From Casp-actino8 sp945862545 (GTDB lineage: Bacteria > Actinomycetota > Acidimicrobiia > Acidimicrobiales > Ilumatobacteraceae), in NCBI GenBank assembly GCA_945862545.1, contig CAMAYS010000021.1:1-22438 (forward strand): DNA of 22,438 nucleotides, in the 5' to 3' direction. Of this stretch, positions 1-6,845 are shown piece by piece. The notes under the pieces are model-generated. The model was not told the origin of the DNA. It saw nothing but the letters and a program-made list of their open reading frames with translations, and searched no databases. Position 1 is the first letter of the stretch. Each line of letters begins with the position of its first letter. The position numbers and the translations under genes are program-made.

Positions 1-722
1 CCTGTTCCTGGCTTGACGCCCTCCCCCACATCAATGTCACCGCCTCGATCACGAATGGCTTCTTCCACGGCTCGAACCGACCACCCTTCTTTGACGGCTC
101 GCCGCGCTAACTGTTCTTGGAATGTTCGATCCGGCGTTCCGAGGAGTGCCTTGGCATGTCCGGCTGACAACTTGCCATCGGCTAAAAATGCCTGAATGGT
201 TGCTGGGAGTCCAAGAAGTCGCAAGGAGTTGGAAATTGAACTTCGACTTTTGCCGACTCGCTTAGCCACTGCATCGTGAGTCAAAGAAAAATCGTCAATC
301 AGTTGCTGATAGGCCGAGGCTTCCTCTAATGGGGCAAGGTCTTGTCGATGGAGGTTTTCTACCAGGGCCTGTTCAACCGATGACATATCGTCAGTGGTCT
401 TGACAATCGCTGGGACGCTTGTCAACCCCGCACGCTTGGCCGCTCGGAGACGACGCTCACCAGCAATCAGTTGGTAGGAGCCATCCGCTAGCAAGCGCAC
501 CAGGAGTGGTTGGAGAACACCGATTTCACGTATTGAGGCAGACAATTCAGTCAATGATTCCTCATCAAAATGCACGCGCGGCTGATGCGGATTAGGAGAT
601 AGGTCCCCTATTGGGATGTCTACCAGACCAGTTTTAGTCTGCGCGCTACCTGTGCTCGGATCCCCAAATCCACTCGGGATCAGAGCATCGAGTCCTTTAC
701 CGAGTCCTGGGCGACGTGCCAC
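1..722 (-). CDS. parB: Chromosome-partitioning protein ParB (partial, C-terminus off window)
   Basis: ParB binds parS and, as a CTP-dependent clamp, spreads on DNA so that ParA can move the origin. About 240 residues are visible. The start is GTG at 720-722, preceded by a strong AAAGGAGG about 7 nt upstream; the N-terminus reads ARRPGLGKGLDALIP, a typical ParB opening. The N-terminal domain has PHQPR and the GERRLRAAKRAG motif (the GERR part contacts CTP in the family). A helix-turn-helix follows (SLTHDAVAKRVGKSRSSISN). The reading frame is open to position 1, so the C-terminal dimerisation domain lies outside the window. The start overlaps the parA end by 26 nt, so the two are probably translated together. 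Identification is by motif and by its partner parA and nearby parS sites. Confidence 0.96.
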   Translation of the reverse strand, partial: MARRPGLGKGLDALIPSGFGDPSTGSAQTKTGLVDIPIGDLSPNPHQPRVHFDEESLTELSASIREIGVLQPLLVRLLADGSYQLIAGERRLRAAKRAGLTSVPAIVKTTDDMSSVEQALVENLHRQDLAPLEEASAYQQLIDDFSLTHDAVAKRVGKSRSSISNSLRLLGLPATIQAFLADGKLSAGHAKALLGTPDRTFQEQLARRAVKEGWSVRAVEEAIRDRGGDIDVGEGVKPGT

Positions 723-1509
723 CAGATACCTCCTTTGCCACTGAGCGATAGGCAATGCAGCCTTTTGACGATGGGTCGTACAGGTTGATGGGCTGATGAT
801 GACTTGGTGCCTCAGACAGCCGGACATCACGGGGGACCATGGTGTTACAGACCTTGTCGCCGAAGTGCTCACGCACTTGATCAACAACAGCCTTAGATAA
901 CTTGGTCCGAGCGTCGTACATCACGCAAACGATGGTGCTGATCTGGAGTTCTTGATTGAGATTCTTTTTCACCTTATCCACATTGCGCAAAAGTTGCCCC
1001 AACCCCTCAAGGGCGTAATATTCGCATTGGATGGGTACCAAGACTTCGCGGGCGGCCACGAGGGCATTCACTGTTAGGAGGCCGAGCGAAGGTGGACAGT
1101 CGATAATGATGTAGTCGTATCGATCAAGTTCCTGGTCTATTGCCTTCTTGAGGCGGTGTTCGCGAGCCATTTCATTCACCAGTTCAATTTCTGCTCCGGC
1201 TAGATCAAGGTTGGCTGGCGCCACGAATAGGTTCTTGACCGATGCCGGCTCAACGCAGTCTTCCATCGCAGCATCATTGAGAAGGACATCGTAAATTGAA
1301 GTTTCTATGCCGCGGGTTTCGATACCCACGCCAGAGGAGGCGTTTCCTTGGGGATCAAGGTCAATCAGAAGGGTTCGAAAGCCTAATTCAGCCAAACAGG
1401 CCGACAAGTTCACTGAAGTTGTGGTTTTGCCCACGCCGCCCTTTTGGTTGGCGATTGCAATCACTCGGGGGAGTGGGTGATGATGCGGGGAAACAGAAGA
1501 TTCGGTCAT
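697..1509 (-). CDS. parA: Chromosome-partitioning ATPase ParA (Soj)
   Basis: ParA is a deviant Walker ATPase that binds the nucleoid as an ATP dimer and is stimulated by ParB to segregate the origin. The 270-residue protein has the deviant P-loop KGGVGKTT (residues 23-30), the A' motif LLIDLDPQGN (47-56) and the Walker B IIIDCPPSLG (about 134-143). Length is normal for a chromosomal ParA; there is no N-terminal DNA-binding domain of the plasmid type. A short His-rich lead (HHH near residues 9-11) precedes the core. The gene lies downstream of rsmG on the same strand, with two parS palindromes in the 161-nt gap, and overlaps parB by 26 nt. Confidence 0.97.
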   Translation of the reverse strand: MTESSVSPHHHPLPRVIAIANQKGGVGKTTTSVNLSACLAELGFRTLLIDLDPQGNASSGVGIETRGIETSIYDVLLNDAAMEDCVEPASVKNLFVAPANLDLAGAEIELVNEMAREHRLKKAIDQELDRYDYIIIDCPPSLGLLTVNALVAAREVLVPIQCEYYALEGLGQLLRNVDKVKKNLNQELQISTIVCVMYDARTKLSKAVVDQVREHFGDKVCNTMVPRDVRLSEAPSHHQPINLYDPSSKGCIAYRSVAKEVSGGTSPRTR

Positions 1510-1588
1510 GACGGGTTTTCCTCAACACTCAAAGGACGATTGGGCAAATCGTACCTGAAGGATGTGGTACCTGCAGGGATAGCCGATG

Positions 1589-1604
1589 TGTTCCACGTGG
1601 AACA
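1589..1604. promoter_or_regulatory. parS: parS site 1
   Basis: TGTTCCACGTGGAACA is a perfect 16-bp palindrome matching the bacterial parS pattern TGTTNCACGTGNAACA. It lies about 80 bp upstream of the parA start, a usual place for ParB loading sites. The outer variable bases are C/G rather than the commoner T/A. Confidence 0.93.
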
Positions 1605-1637
1605 TCAACCAACTCTCAGCAAGGGATCAGTCGTACA

Positions 1638-1653
1638 TGTTCCACGTGGAACA
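1638..1653. promoter_or_regulatory. parS: parS site 2
   Basis: This is a second, base-for-base identical copy of the 16-bp palindrome TGTTCCACGTGGAACA, 49 bp from the first (start to start). It lies just downstream of the rsmG stop codon. The pair probably nucleates ParB loading next to the origin and may also influence parAB transcription. Confidence 0.93.
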
Positions 1654-1670
1654 CTGCGTCTTGATAAGCA

Positions 1671-2237
1671 CTAAGCCTTCACAAGTAAGGCGACACCGAA
1701 GCCCACCTCTTGCAGGCTTAATCCGTGCATGGCAACAGTCGGGTCAATCCAGCGAGATCCATCCCCCTCTGGCGGTTCACTCACCGCAAACAACCCACCC
1801 GGAAGCAAAAGAGGGCCTGCGTGCTGTGCTGTGTAGGTCGGAGAGCCAAACCCACGAGATGTCACGGCCCCCCAGGTTCGACCCGGGAAACGAGTGGGGA
1901 GATCAGCCACATCGGCCTCAATAACCTCCACCTGAGCCTGGATTCCTAATCGACCCACGAGGCGAACAAGCAGGTCTGTGCGCTTAGATCGACGATCAAC
2001 CAGGGTCACCTGAATATCCGGGCAGGCCAAGGCAATCACTAAGCCTGGGTCTCCACCCCCAGAACCAAGATCAATCACGGTGCTGACCTTGCCATTGAGA
2101 GCCTCAGTAAAGCCCATGGAATGATCAATCACCTGCTCAAGCGGTCTATTGCCCAACATGCCGATGCGCTGGGCATCGCCCAGCGCATCCAACAACTTCT
2201 TTCGATTTTCTGGACTTAAGGCAGGGGCCGAGGACAT
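1671..2237 (-). CDS. rsmG: 16S rRNA (guanine-527-N7)-methyltransferase RsmG (GidB)
   Basis: RsmG is a SAM-dependent enzyme that makes m7G527 in 16S rRNA. Visible features are the SAM-binding motif I VIDLGSGGGDPG, the acidic motif II in VTLVDRRSKR, and the late motif SRGFGSP, which corresponds to the SRxFxxP signature of the family. I chose ATG at 2235-2237 (188 aa) because AAGGTGG sits about 5 nt upstream; the in-frame GTG at 2244-2246 overlaps that ribosome-binding site. The protein is slightly shorter than the usual 200-215 residues. Motif I has Asp where most relatives have Leu before Pro-Gly. It lies 24 nt after jag and ahead of parA, the common origin-proximal order. Confidence 0.93.
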   Translation of the reverse strand: MSSAPALSPENRKKLLDALGDAQRIGMLGNRPLEQVIDHSMGFTEALNGKVSTVIDLGSGGGDPGLVIALACPDIQVTLVDRRSKRTDLLVRLVGRLGIQAQVEVIEADVADLPTRFPGRTWGAVTSRGFGSPTYTAQHAGPLLLPGGLFAVSEPPEGDGSRWIDPTVAMHGLSLQEVGFGVALLVKA

Positions 2238-2261
2238 CAGCCCCACCTTACGCTCAGTGGA

Positions 2262-3089
2262 CTATTCAGCAGCAGTTGCTGCTGCGGGGGAGATCACAAC
2301 ACGTCGGTTGGGGTCTTCGCCTTCAGAGTGAGTCGCAATATCAGTACGTCCAGTCAATGCGTCGTGGACGATCTTGCGATCGGGCGATGGCATCGCTTCC
2401 AGGGCACGTGCTGAACCACTGGCCACGACTTCATCGGCAACTTGAGTAACGAAACGGCTCAACGCTTCTTTGCGCTTGGCACGATAACCCCCGATATCAA
2501 TGCGTAAACGAGTGTCATGATCACCCATGCGGCGCTGGCTGACAACGCGAGTGATGTCCTGAACTGCCTGCAAGGTGCTGCCACGTGGGCCAACCAAGAG
2601 GCCCAGGTCGCTGCCGTTTAACTGGACTTCGATGTCGTTACCTTCAATGTTCACCGCTGTCTCGCCAGTGGCGCCCAAAGAGGCCGCTAAACCAATCAGG
2701 AACTTCTCGGCTTCTGCAGCAACCTGTGCTGGGTCGGCTGGGGGACCTTCTGGTCGTTCCCGGCGAGGACGATCGTTGTTTTCGCTGCTGTCGCTCATTT
2801 TCTTCTCCTGTTGACGTGGTTGTTTTGCACGAGGGGCACGGGGTGCTCCTTCTGCTGACGGGGTGTCATCCTTGCGCGGACGACGGTCTCGGCGTTCGAC
2901 TTTGGCGCGGGGGATACGTGGCTTGACTCGAGCACGGACTCGGGCTTCTCCTCGAGTGCGCCCGAATAACCCCGCTTTGGGCTCTTCTAAGATTTCAAAT
3001 TCGGCTTCTTCATCTGCGACACCGAGACGATCAAGTGCAACGCTCTTAGCTTCTTCAATGGACTTACCGGTTGTTTCTACCCATTCCAT
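2262..3089 (-). CDS. jag: RNA-binding protein Jag/KhpB (EloR) with Jag-N, KH and R3H domains
   Basis: Jag (KhpB/EloR) is a cytosolic RNA-binding protein linked in other bacteria to control of cell elongation and division. All three expected domains are present: Jag-N (about residues 1-55, with EPKAGLFG at 37-43), a charged Arg/Lys/Pro-rich linker (about 56-120), a KH domain (about 125-200, GPRG loop at 167-170), and an R3H domain (about 201-268, with DRKIVH giving the Arg-x3-His core at 238-242). Length is 275 residues. The start ATG is preceded by AGGA about 6 nt upstream. It lies between yidC and rsmG in the conserved rpmH-rnpA-yidC-jag cluster, so co-transcription is likely. Confidence 0.95.
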   Translation of the reverse strand: MEWVETTGKSIEEAKSVALDRLGVADEEAEFEILEEPKAGLFGRTRGEARVRARVKPRIPRAKVERRDRRPRKDDTPSAEGAPRAPRAKQPRQQEKKMSDSSENNDRPRRERPEGPPADPAQVAAEAEKFLIGLAASLGATGETAVNIEGNDIEVQLNGSDLGLLVGPRGSTLQAVQDITRVVSQRRMGDHDTRLRIDIGGYRAKRKEALSRFVTQVADEVVASGSARALEAMPSPDRKIVHDALTGRTDIATHSEGEDPNRRVVISPAAATAAE

Positions 3090-3140
3090 GGGAATTCCTG
3101 CTTTCTTTTCTGACGTGAGATCGATTGATTGGGGATTGAC

Positions 3141-4133
3141 TCAGCCGCGCGGCGGCTTTGGATGACGTGACGTACCCGAAGGTTTCGGACGATTAGGTGG
3201 CGTGGCCTTACCTTTCGCCGGAGTTGACCCACCCTTGGGCGGGGTGACGCGCTTGCTGATGATCGGCTTGGGACCAGCCTTTGGTTGCTCCTTGGCTTTA
3301 GCGAGGTCCTTCTTCATTTGACCAAACATGCCGCCGCCGCCAACATCATCCTTGGCTAATTCGCGCGCTTTGGCACCAGCGGCTTGGGCTTGACTGCCGA
3401 GTGAATCGTCGCCTTTATAGAAGCGGCGGGTGATATACGACTGTTGGGCAATACGCACAATCGTCTGAGCAAAGTAGTAAACGACCAGCGCTACCGGGAA
3501 AAAGAATTGGAAAACGCCGAAAAATACTGGCAGATACTGCATCAATTTCTGTTGCGAGGCCGACATCGTCGGAGACACCGTACGACTAGCTATCATCCTT
3601 TGTTGGACGAAATACAGACCCATCAAAGCCACAACGAGTAGGGCATAGATAACGCCCGTGGCGGCGTTATCTTGAATCGCCTTCAGTGGAGTGAGGGACA
3701 GATCGAGCCCCAGAGAACGCATTTCGGTCTTACCTAGCAAACTTGTGTACAGTTCACCTGTTTTTGAGATGTAGTCCGGGTCAAAGGTGCCATCAGCCGT
3801 TTTCTTGGTGAGACCATGCAGAACTCGGAACATAATCAAGAAAATCGGCATCTGCGCCAAAAGTGGCAGACATGAAGCCAATGGGTTGACTTTGTGCTCC
3901 TGGTAGAGCTTCATCATTTCTTCGTTAAGTTTCTGGCGATCATTGCGATGTTGTTGTTGCAGCCGCTTCATTTCGGGCTGAACCTTCTGCATCTCCAACA
4001 TTGACTTTGTGCTCTTTAGTGTGAGCGGGAAAATCAACATCATGATCACCACAGCGACTAGGGCAATGGCCGCCGTGTAGTCCGATGTGAGGTTGTAAAA
4101 CTGACTGACGAGCCAGGCTGCTGCTTGGAACAT
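3141..4133 (-). CDS. yidC: Membrane protein insertase YidC
   Basis: YidC inserts inner-membrane proteins alone or with SecYEG. This 330-residue protein is the short type without the large Gram-negative periplasmic domain. It has a first membrane segment (about residues 20-38), the cytoplasmic hairpin STKSMLEMQKVQPEMKRLQQ (41-60), the family segment KVNPLASCLPLLAQMPIF (81-98), and further hydrophobic segments in the 165-235 region. The last 75-90 residues form a Lys/Pro-rich tail ending PKPPRG, suited to ribosome contact. The start ATG lies 1 nt after the yidD stop, with AAAGGTG upstream inside yidD. The N-terminus begins directly at the first membrane region without an obvious lipoprotein signal. 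Confidence 0.95.
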   Translation of the reverse strand: MFQAAAWLVSQFYNLTSDYTAAIALVAVVIMMLIFPLTLKSTKSMLEMQKVQPEMKRLQQQHRNDRQKLNEEMMKLYQEHKVNPLASCLPLLAQMPIFLIMFRVLHGLTKKTADGTFDPDYISKTGELYTSLLGKTEMRSLGLDLSLTPLKAIQDNAATGVIYALLVVALMGLYFVQQRMIASRTVSPTMSASQQKLMQYLPVFFGVFQFFFPVALVVYYFAQTIVRIAQQSYITRRFYKGDDSLGSQAQAAGAKARELAKDDVGGGGMFGQMKKDLAKAKEQPKAGPKPIISKRVTPPKGGSTPAKGKATPPNRPKPSGTSRHPKPPRG

Positions 4134-4134
4134 G

Positions 4135-4410
4135 TCACGACACCTTTCCGGTGGGCTGAATAGGATTTATTTGTACACAGTGGGCATCGTGTTGATGCCT
4201 AGGTTCTGGAACTGGATCAAAGCCGGACTTACCAAATGGGCGGCAGCGCACAAGTCGACGAAGAGTCAACCATGAACCACTGCGCGCCCCATGAATGTCA
4301 ATCGCCTCTTTGGCGTACTGTGAGCAACTGGGGGTGAAGCGACACGGTGAGGGTCGACCCTCACGTGCTAGTTGGTACCAGTTTATGCCTTTTAATAGGT
4401 AAGATTTCAT
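4135..4410 (-). CDS. yidD: Membrane protein insertion efficiency factor YidD
   Basis: YidD is a small protein that assists YidC-dependent membrane insertion. The signature is clear: CRFTPSCSQYAKEAI, followed by HG, RLVRCRPFGKSGFDPVP. I chose ATG at 4408-4410 (91 aa, starting MKSYLLKG), because the family normally begins at this amphipathic helix; this leaves a 13-nt gap after rnpA. A longer in-frame version would overlap the rnpA end and adds residues not typical of the family. The tail after the DPVP motif, with DAHC, is variable. Confidence 0.94.
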   Translation of the reverse strand: MKSYLLKGINWYQLAREGRPSPCRFTPSCSQYAKEAIDIHGARSGSWLTLRRLVRCRPFGKSGFDPVPEPRHQHDAHCVQINPIQPTGKVS

Positions 4411-4423
4411 AACGGAATCACTT

Positions 4424-4747
4424 TTAAACACTCCATTTACTAGCAAGACCATCGACCGCAGAACGCAAGTCGGTCAAAGTGATCGACTCCGCTGGCCGGG
4501 TTAGGCCGATGAGATACAGACCGGGCCGCATCGCAGGAGTTTCGTGACGCAGCACTTCGCGCAACTGTCGACGGACGCGGTTGCGCTTCACTGCTGTTCC
4601 AGCAGTGCGACCAATAGCGAAGGCCACATGGGGCCCATCAAGAGCAGAGTCCGACAACATCACGCACCAAACAACTCCACTACGAACTCGGATTCCTTGG
4701 CGACGTAATCGCGCAAACCCGGCTCGACCGTGAAATCGTTTGATCAA
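4424..4747 (-). CDS. rnpA: Ribonuclease P protein component RnpA
   Basis: RnpA is the protein subunit that helps the RNase P RNA remove tRNA 5' leaders. The 107-residue protein carries the RNR signature in AVKRNRVRRQLREV and a basic N-terminus with the usual RF-F/L-R pattern (RFHGRAGFARLRRQG). The start is a TTG at 4745-4747 that overlaps the rpmH stop (TTGA, 4-nt overlap), so translation is probably coupled to that of L34. There is no other start candidate that keeps the family N-terminus. Confidence 0.95.
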   Translation of the reverse strand: MIKRFHGRAGFARLRRQGIRVRSGVVWCVMLSDSALDGPHVAFAIGRTAGTAVKRNRVRRQLREVLRHETPAMRPGLYLIGLTRPAESITLTDLRSAVDGLASKWSV

Positions 4748-4878
4748 GCCGACAGCTTCTTGCGGCCCTTCAGGCGACGGGCTTTCAAAACTGCTCGCCC
4801 GGCGCGGGTGGACATACGAGCGCGGAAGCCATGTTTGGCTGAACGGCGCTTCTGATTAGGTTGGTACGTACGCTTCAT
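4744..4878 (-). CDS. rpmH: 50S ribosomal protein L34
   Basis: L34 is a small basic protein of the large ribosomal subunit. The 44-residue product begins MKRTYQPNQKRRSAKHGFR and ends KGRKKLSA, a textbook L34 across its whole length. The ATG is preceded by GAGGA 6 nt upstream. It is the first gene of the minus-strand cluster leaving the origin. The 351-nt gap up to dnaA must contain its promoter, although I could not find convincing hexamers on that strand. Confidence 0.98.
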   Translation of the reverse strand: MKRTYQPNQKRRSAKHGFRARMSTRAGRAVLKARRLKGRKKLSA

Positions 4879-5063
4879 GCAAAATCCTCAATTCCTGGTG
4901 GCGCCCCATCCGGGCGAGAAACACCTGGTAGTGACTACTATTCAGCCTCCTTGACAACCTTCACTCCACGCAGGTGGAACGTAGCTCGTCAAGCGCTTAG
5001 GAGCAGGCTACGGCCTAAAGGCCAATGGGGGCAACCCTGACACGCGAATCCCCTCTTTACGGA

Positions 5064-5072
5064 TTATCCACA
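5064..5072 (+). promoter_or_regulatory. DnaA box (TTATCCACA)
   Basis: This is a perfect match to the high-affinity DnaA box TTATCCACA. It stands alone about 100 bp upstream of the main cluster and upstream of the candidate dnaA promoter. Confidence 0.85.
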
Positions 5073-5125
5073 GCCTGCTAAGGTGTCTCTTCCCTAACAA
5101 TTGCTCTCACCTTCAACCCCCCTAG

Positions 5126-5154
5126 TTGACCATTGAGGCAGGTCAGGGTATCTA
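5126..5154 (+). promoter_or_regulatory. Candidate dnaA promoter
   Basis: TTGACC (5126-5131) and TATCTA (5149-5154) are separated by 17 bp. An overlapping alternative -10, TAAAAT (5153-5158), would have a 21-bp spacer. Initiation near 5161-5166 would place the DnaA boxes at 5171-5203 immediately downstream, fitting DnaA autorepression. The -10 lacks the usual final T, so this is tentative. Confidence 0.45.
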
Positions 5155-5170
5155 AAATCACGCCACTGTT

Positions 5171-5203
5171 TTGTCCACAAGTTGTGGATTGCTCTGTGGA
5201 CAA
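5171..5203. promoter_or_regulatory. Cluster of three DnaA boxes at 12-bp steps
   Basis: TTGTCCACA (5171-5179, plus), CAATCCACA (5183-5191, minus) and TTGTCCACA (5195-5203, minus) follow each other with start-to-start steps of exactly 12 bp. Two are the actinobacterial consensus and the middle one differs at the first bases. The cluster ends 26 nt before the dnaA start codon, so bound DnaA could block transcription of its own gene. Confidence 0.82.
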
Positions 5204-5229
5204 CATGCCTATTTTTGAAGGAGTAGCAG

Positions 5230-6630
5230 GTGGAACATACTGGTGACTTGTGGACAGCGGTTTCGCAACTGCTTCGCGCCCAAGTCTCGGATGCCGTCTG
5301 GTATTCCACTTTCAATGATGTGCACTCGTTGCCCGACGATCAGAACACCTTGCGTTTGGCTGTTCCCAGTGGAACTGTGCGCGACAAAATCACATCGCGT
5401 TATCTTCCTATTGTTCTCGATGCTCTGACCGAACTTGGTGCTGGTTCATTGAAATTGGTCGTCGATGTTGTGGCCCCCGACGAAAGCGTTGCGGATTCAT
5501 CCACCAACACCGATGTCACCCCGCGGCCAAACACTAAAAATCCTTCAAAGAACGGGTCAAAGAACTCCGCATCAACGGTTGCCAGTGTTGAAGAAATGGG
5601 TATACGGGCTGGATTGAACCCGCGCTACACCTTTGAGACTTTCGTGAAAGGGGCATCCAACAGTTTCGCTTTGGCGGCAGCTCAACGGGTTGCTGAAACC
5701 CCGGCGCGCTCATATAACCCGCTCTTCGTCTATGGGTCCGCTGGGCTTGGTAAAACCCACCTATTACATGCCATCGGCCATTACGTGCTCCAGAACTACA
5801 GCCACTACCAGGTGCGATACATCACTACGGAAACTTTTCTGAATGAGTACGTGGACGGAATTCGTAACAACACGATCGCCAATTTCAAGCGCCGCTATCG
5901 CGATATTGATGTCTTACTCATTGACGACATCCAGTTCATGGAGGCAAAAGAGGGACTTCAGGAAGAGTTCTTCCACACCTTCAACACCCTCCACGGGGCA
6001 AACAAACAAATCGTTATTTCTTCCGACCGAGTCCCTGATGCCATACCGAACTTAGAGGACCGCCTCATCGGCCGTTTTCGTTGGGGTTTGATCACGGATG
6101 TTCAGCCCCCGGATCTAGAAACGCGGCTAGCGATTTTGCGCAATAAAGCCGAACGAGATGGCACCTTCGTGCCAGCAGACGTTCTTGAACACATCGCCTC
6201 GCGGGTCAGTACCAACATTCGTGAACTTGAGGGCGCCCTCATTCGAGTGAGTGCCTACTCAAGTTTGAATCGCGTTGACATGACTGTTGCGCAAGCTGAA
6301 CGGCTTCTCGAGGACCTCTTGCCCAGTAGTTCTCCGAAAAACCGCACTGACGATGAACTGCTTGCCGAAATCGCTCGCTTTCTCGGCTTCACGGTTGAAG
6401 CATTACGCGGCAAGAGTCGCCAACGACCCTTGGTGTCGGCGCGACAGGAGGCAATGTACGTCTTTCGCGAACTTACTGACCTCTCATATCCGGCCATTGC
6501 CCGACTCTTCGGCGGCCGTGACCACACCACAGTGATTCATGCCGTTGACAAAATCACTCGCTTGATGGTGGAACGCAACGAAACCTACGACCAGGTCACA
6601 AGTCTGGTCAAGACGCTGAAATTAGGTTAA
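5230..6630 (+). CDS. dnaA: Chromosomal replication initiator protein DnaA
   Basis: DnaA binds DnaA boxes at oriC, melts the origin and loads the helicase. Domain I (about residues 1-80) contains the W-x-W-type surface helices; a Ser/Asn/Thr-rich linker (about 85-118) is domain II. The AAA+ domain III has Walker A GSAGLGKT (169-176) and Walker B LLIDDIQF (229-236). Domain IV (about 375-466) ends with GGRDHTTVIHA, the box-binding signature. Length is 466 residues, compact for an actinobacterium because the linker is short (Streptomyces DnaA is much longer). The start is GTG at 5230, with GAAGGAG about 6 nt upstream. DnaA boxes on both sides suggest autoregulation. Confidence 0.98.
   Translation: MEHTGDLWTAVSQLLRAQVSDAVWYSTFNDVHSLPDDQNTLRLAVPSGTVRDKITSRYLPIVLDALTELGAGSLKLVVDVVAPDESVADSSTNTDVTPRPNTKNPSKNGSKNSASTVASVEEMGIRAGLNPRYTFETFVKGASNSFALAAAQRVAETPARSYNPLFVYGSAGLGKTHLLHAIGHYVLQNYSHYQVRYITTETFLNEYVDGIRNNTIANFKRRYRDIDVLLIDDIQFMEAKEGLQEEFFHTFNTLHGANKQIVISSDRVPDAIPNLEDRLIGRFRWGLITDVQPPDLETRLAILRNKAERDGTFVPADVLEHIASRVSTNIRELEGALIRVSAYSSLNRVDMTVAQAERLLEDLLPSSSPKNRTDDELLAEIARFLGFTVEALRGKSRQRPLVSARQEAMYVFRELTDLSYPAIARLFGGRDHTTVIHAVDKITRLMVERNETYDQVTSLVKTLKLG
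5249..5257 (-). promoter_or_regulatory. Degenerate DnaA box inside the dnaA start region
   Basis: TGTGGACAG is the reverse complement of CTGTCCACA, one mismatch from TTGTCCACA. It lies at codons 7-10 of dnaA. It may extend the upstream cluster, or it may be chance in coding sequence. Confidence 0.35.
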
Positions 6631-6696
6631 GCCGATGTCTCAGCGCAGTGATATCAACAACATGTTCACAACCCGTGTGAATGACGACGTTCAACA

Positions 6697-6705
6697 TGTG
6701 GAGAA
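6697..6705 (-). promoter_or_regulatory. DnaA box, one mismatch
   Basis: TGTGGAGAA is the reverse complement of TTCTCCACA, one mismatch from TTATCCACA. It lies 7 bp from a plus-strand box at 6713. Confidence 0.6.
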
Positions 6706-6712
6706 CTTGAAG

Positions 6713-6721
6713 TTATCCACC
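6713..6721 (+). promoter_or_regulatory. DnaA box, one mismatch
   Basis: TTATCCACC differs from TTATCCACA only in the last base. It faces the box at 6697-6705. Confidence 0.65.
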
Positions 6722-6757
6722 ACCCCACCCGTGGGTCATACTTTGGGTGTGCATACT

Positions 6758-6766
6758 TGTGGACAA
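6758..6766 (-). promoter_or_regulatory. DnaA box (TTGTCCACA)
   Basis: TGTGGACAA is the exact reverse complement of TTGTCCACA, the actinobacterial consensus. Confidence 0.85.
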
Positions 6767-6810
6767 CTGGGCGCGGGCAAATACCTTGATCACGCTGGGC
6801 AAAGAAGTGC

Positions 6811-6826
6811 TTATCCACAATCCACA
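6811..6826 (+). promoter_or_regulatory. Paired DnaA boxes next to the unwinding element
   Basis: TTATCCACA (6811-6819) overlaps CAATCCACA (6818-6826) on the same strand, with starts 7 bp apart. CAATCCACA is the same variant found in the upstream cluster at 5183-5191. A box pair just before AT-rich DNA is the arrangement used for origin melting in Bacillus. Confidence 0.8.
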
Positions 6827-6830
6827 GCTC

Positions 6831-6845
6831 TTATTACTAGAACTA
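6831..6845 (+). promoter_or_regulatory. DnaA-trio-like element at start of AT-rich unwinding region
   Basis: After the box pair and a 4-nt GCTC spacer the plus strand reads TTA TTA CTA GAA CTA. On the lower strand, 3' to 5', this is AAT AAT GAT CTT GAT: three consecutive triplets of the DnaA-trio type (3'-[G/A]AT-5') and a fourth after one break. AT-rich sequence continues to about 6880. The match is to the published motif; function here is inferred. Confidence 0.6.

Larger units (their letters stand above)
4879..5229. other. rpmH-dnaA intergenic region with upstream DnaA-box cluster (possible oriC part)
   Basis: This 351-nt gap separates divergent rpmH and dnaA and contains no credible gene. 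It has a lone DnaA box at 5064-5072, a candidate dnaA promoter around 5126-5154, and a tight box cluster at 5171-5203. The rpmH-proximal half (4879-5060) has no repeat or box that I recognise. Divergent promoters plus DnaA boxes are typical of this spacer in many bacteria, where it serves dnaA autoregulation and sometimes one half of a bipartite origin. Confidence 0.75.

Noticed and set aside
4880..5060. rpmH promoter on the minus strand
   Set aside because: TTGACG and TTGTCA hexamers exist on that strand, but no -10 of TANNNT type lies at 16-18 bp from either.
5094..5315. Minus-strand 73-codon frame over the dnaA promoter region
   Set aside because: It overlaps the DnaA-box cluster and the dnaA start and shows no family features.
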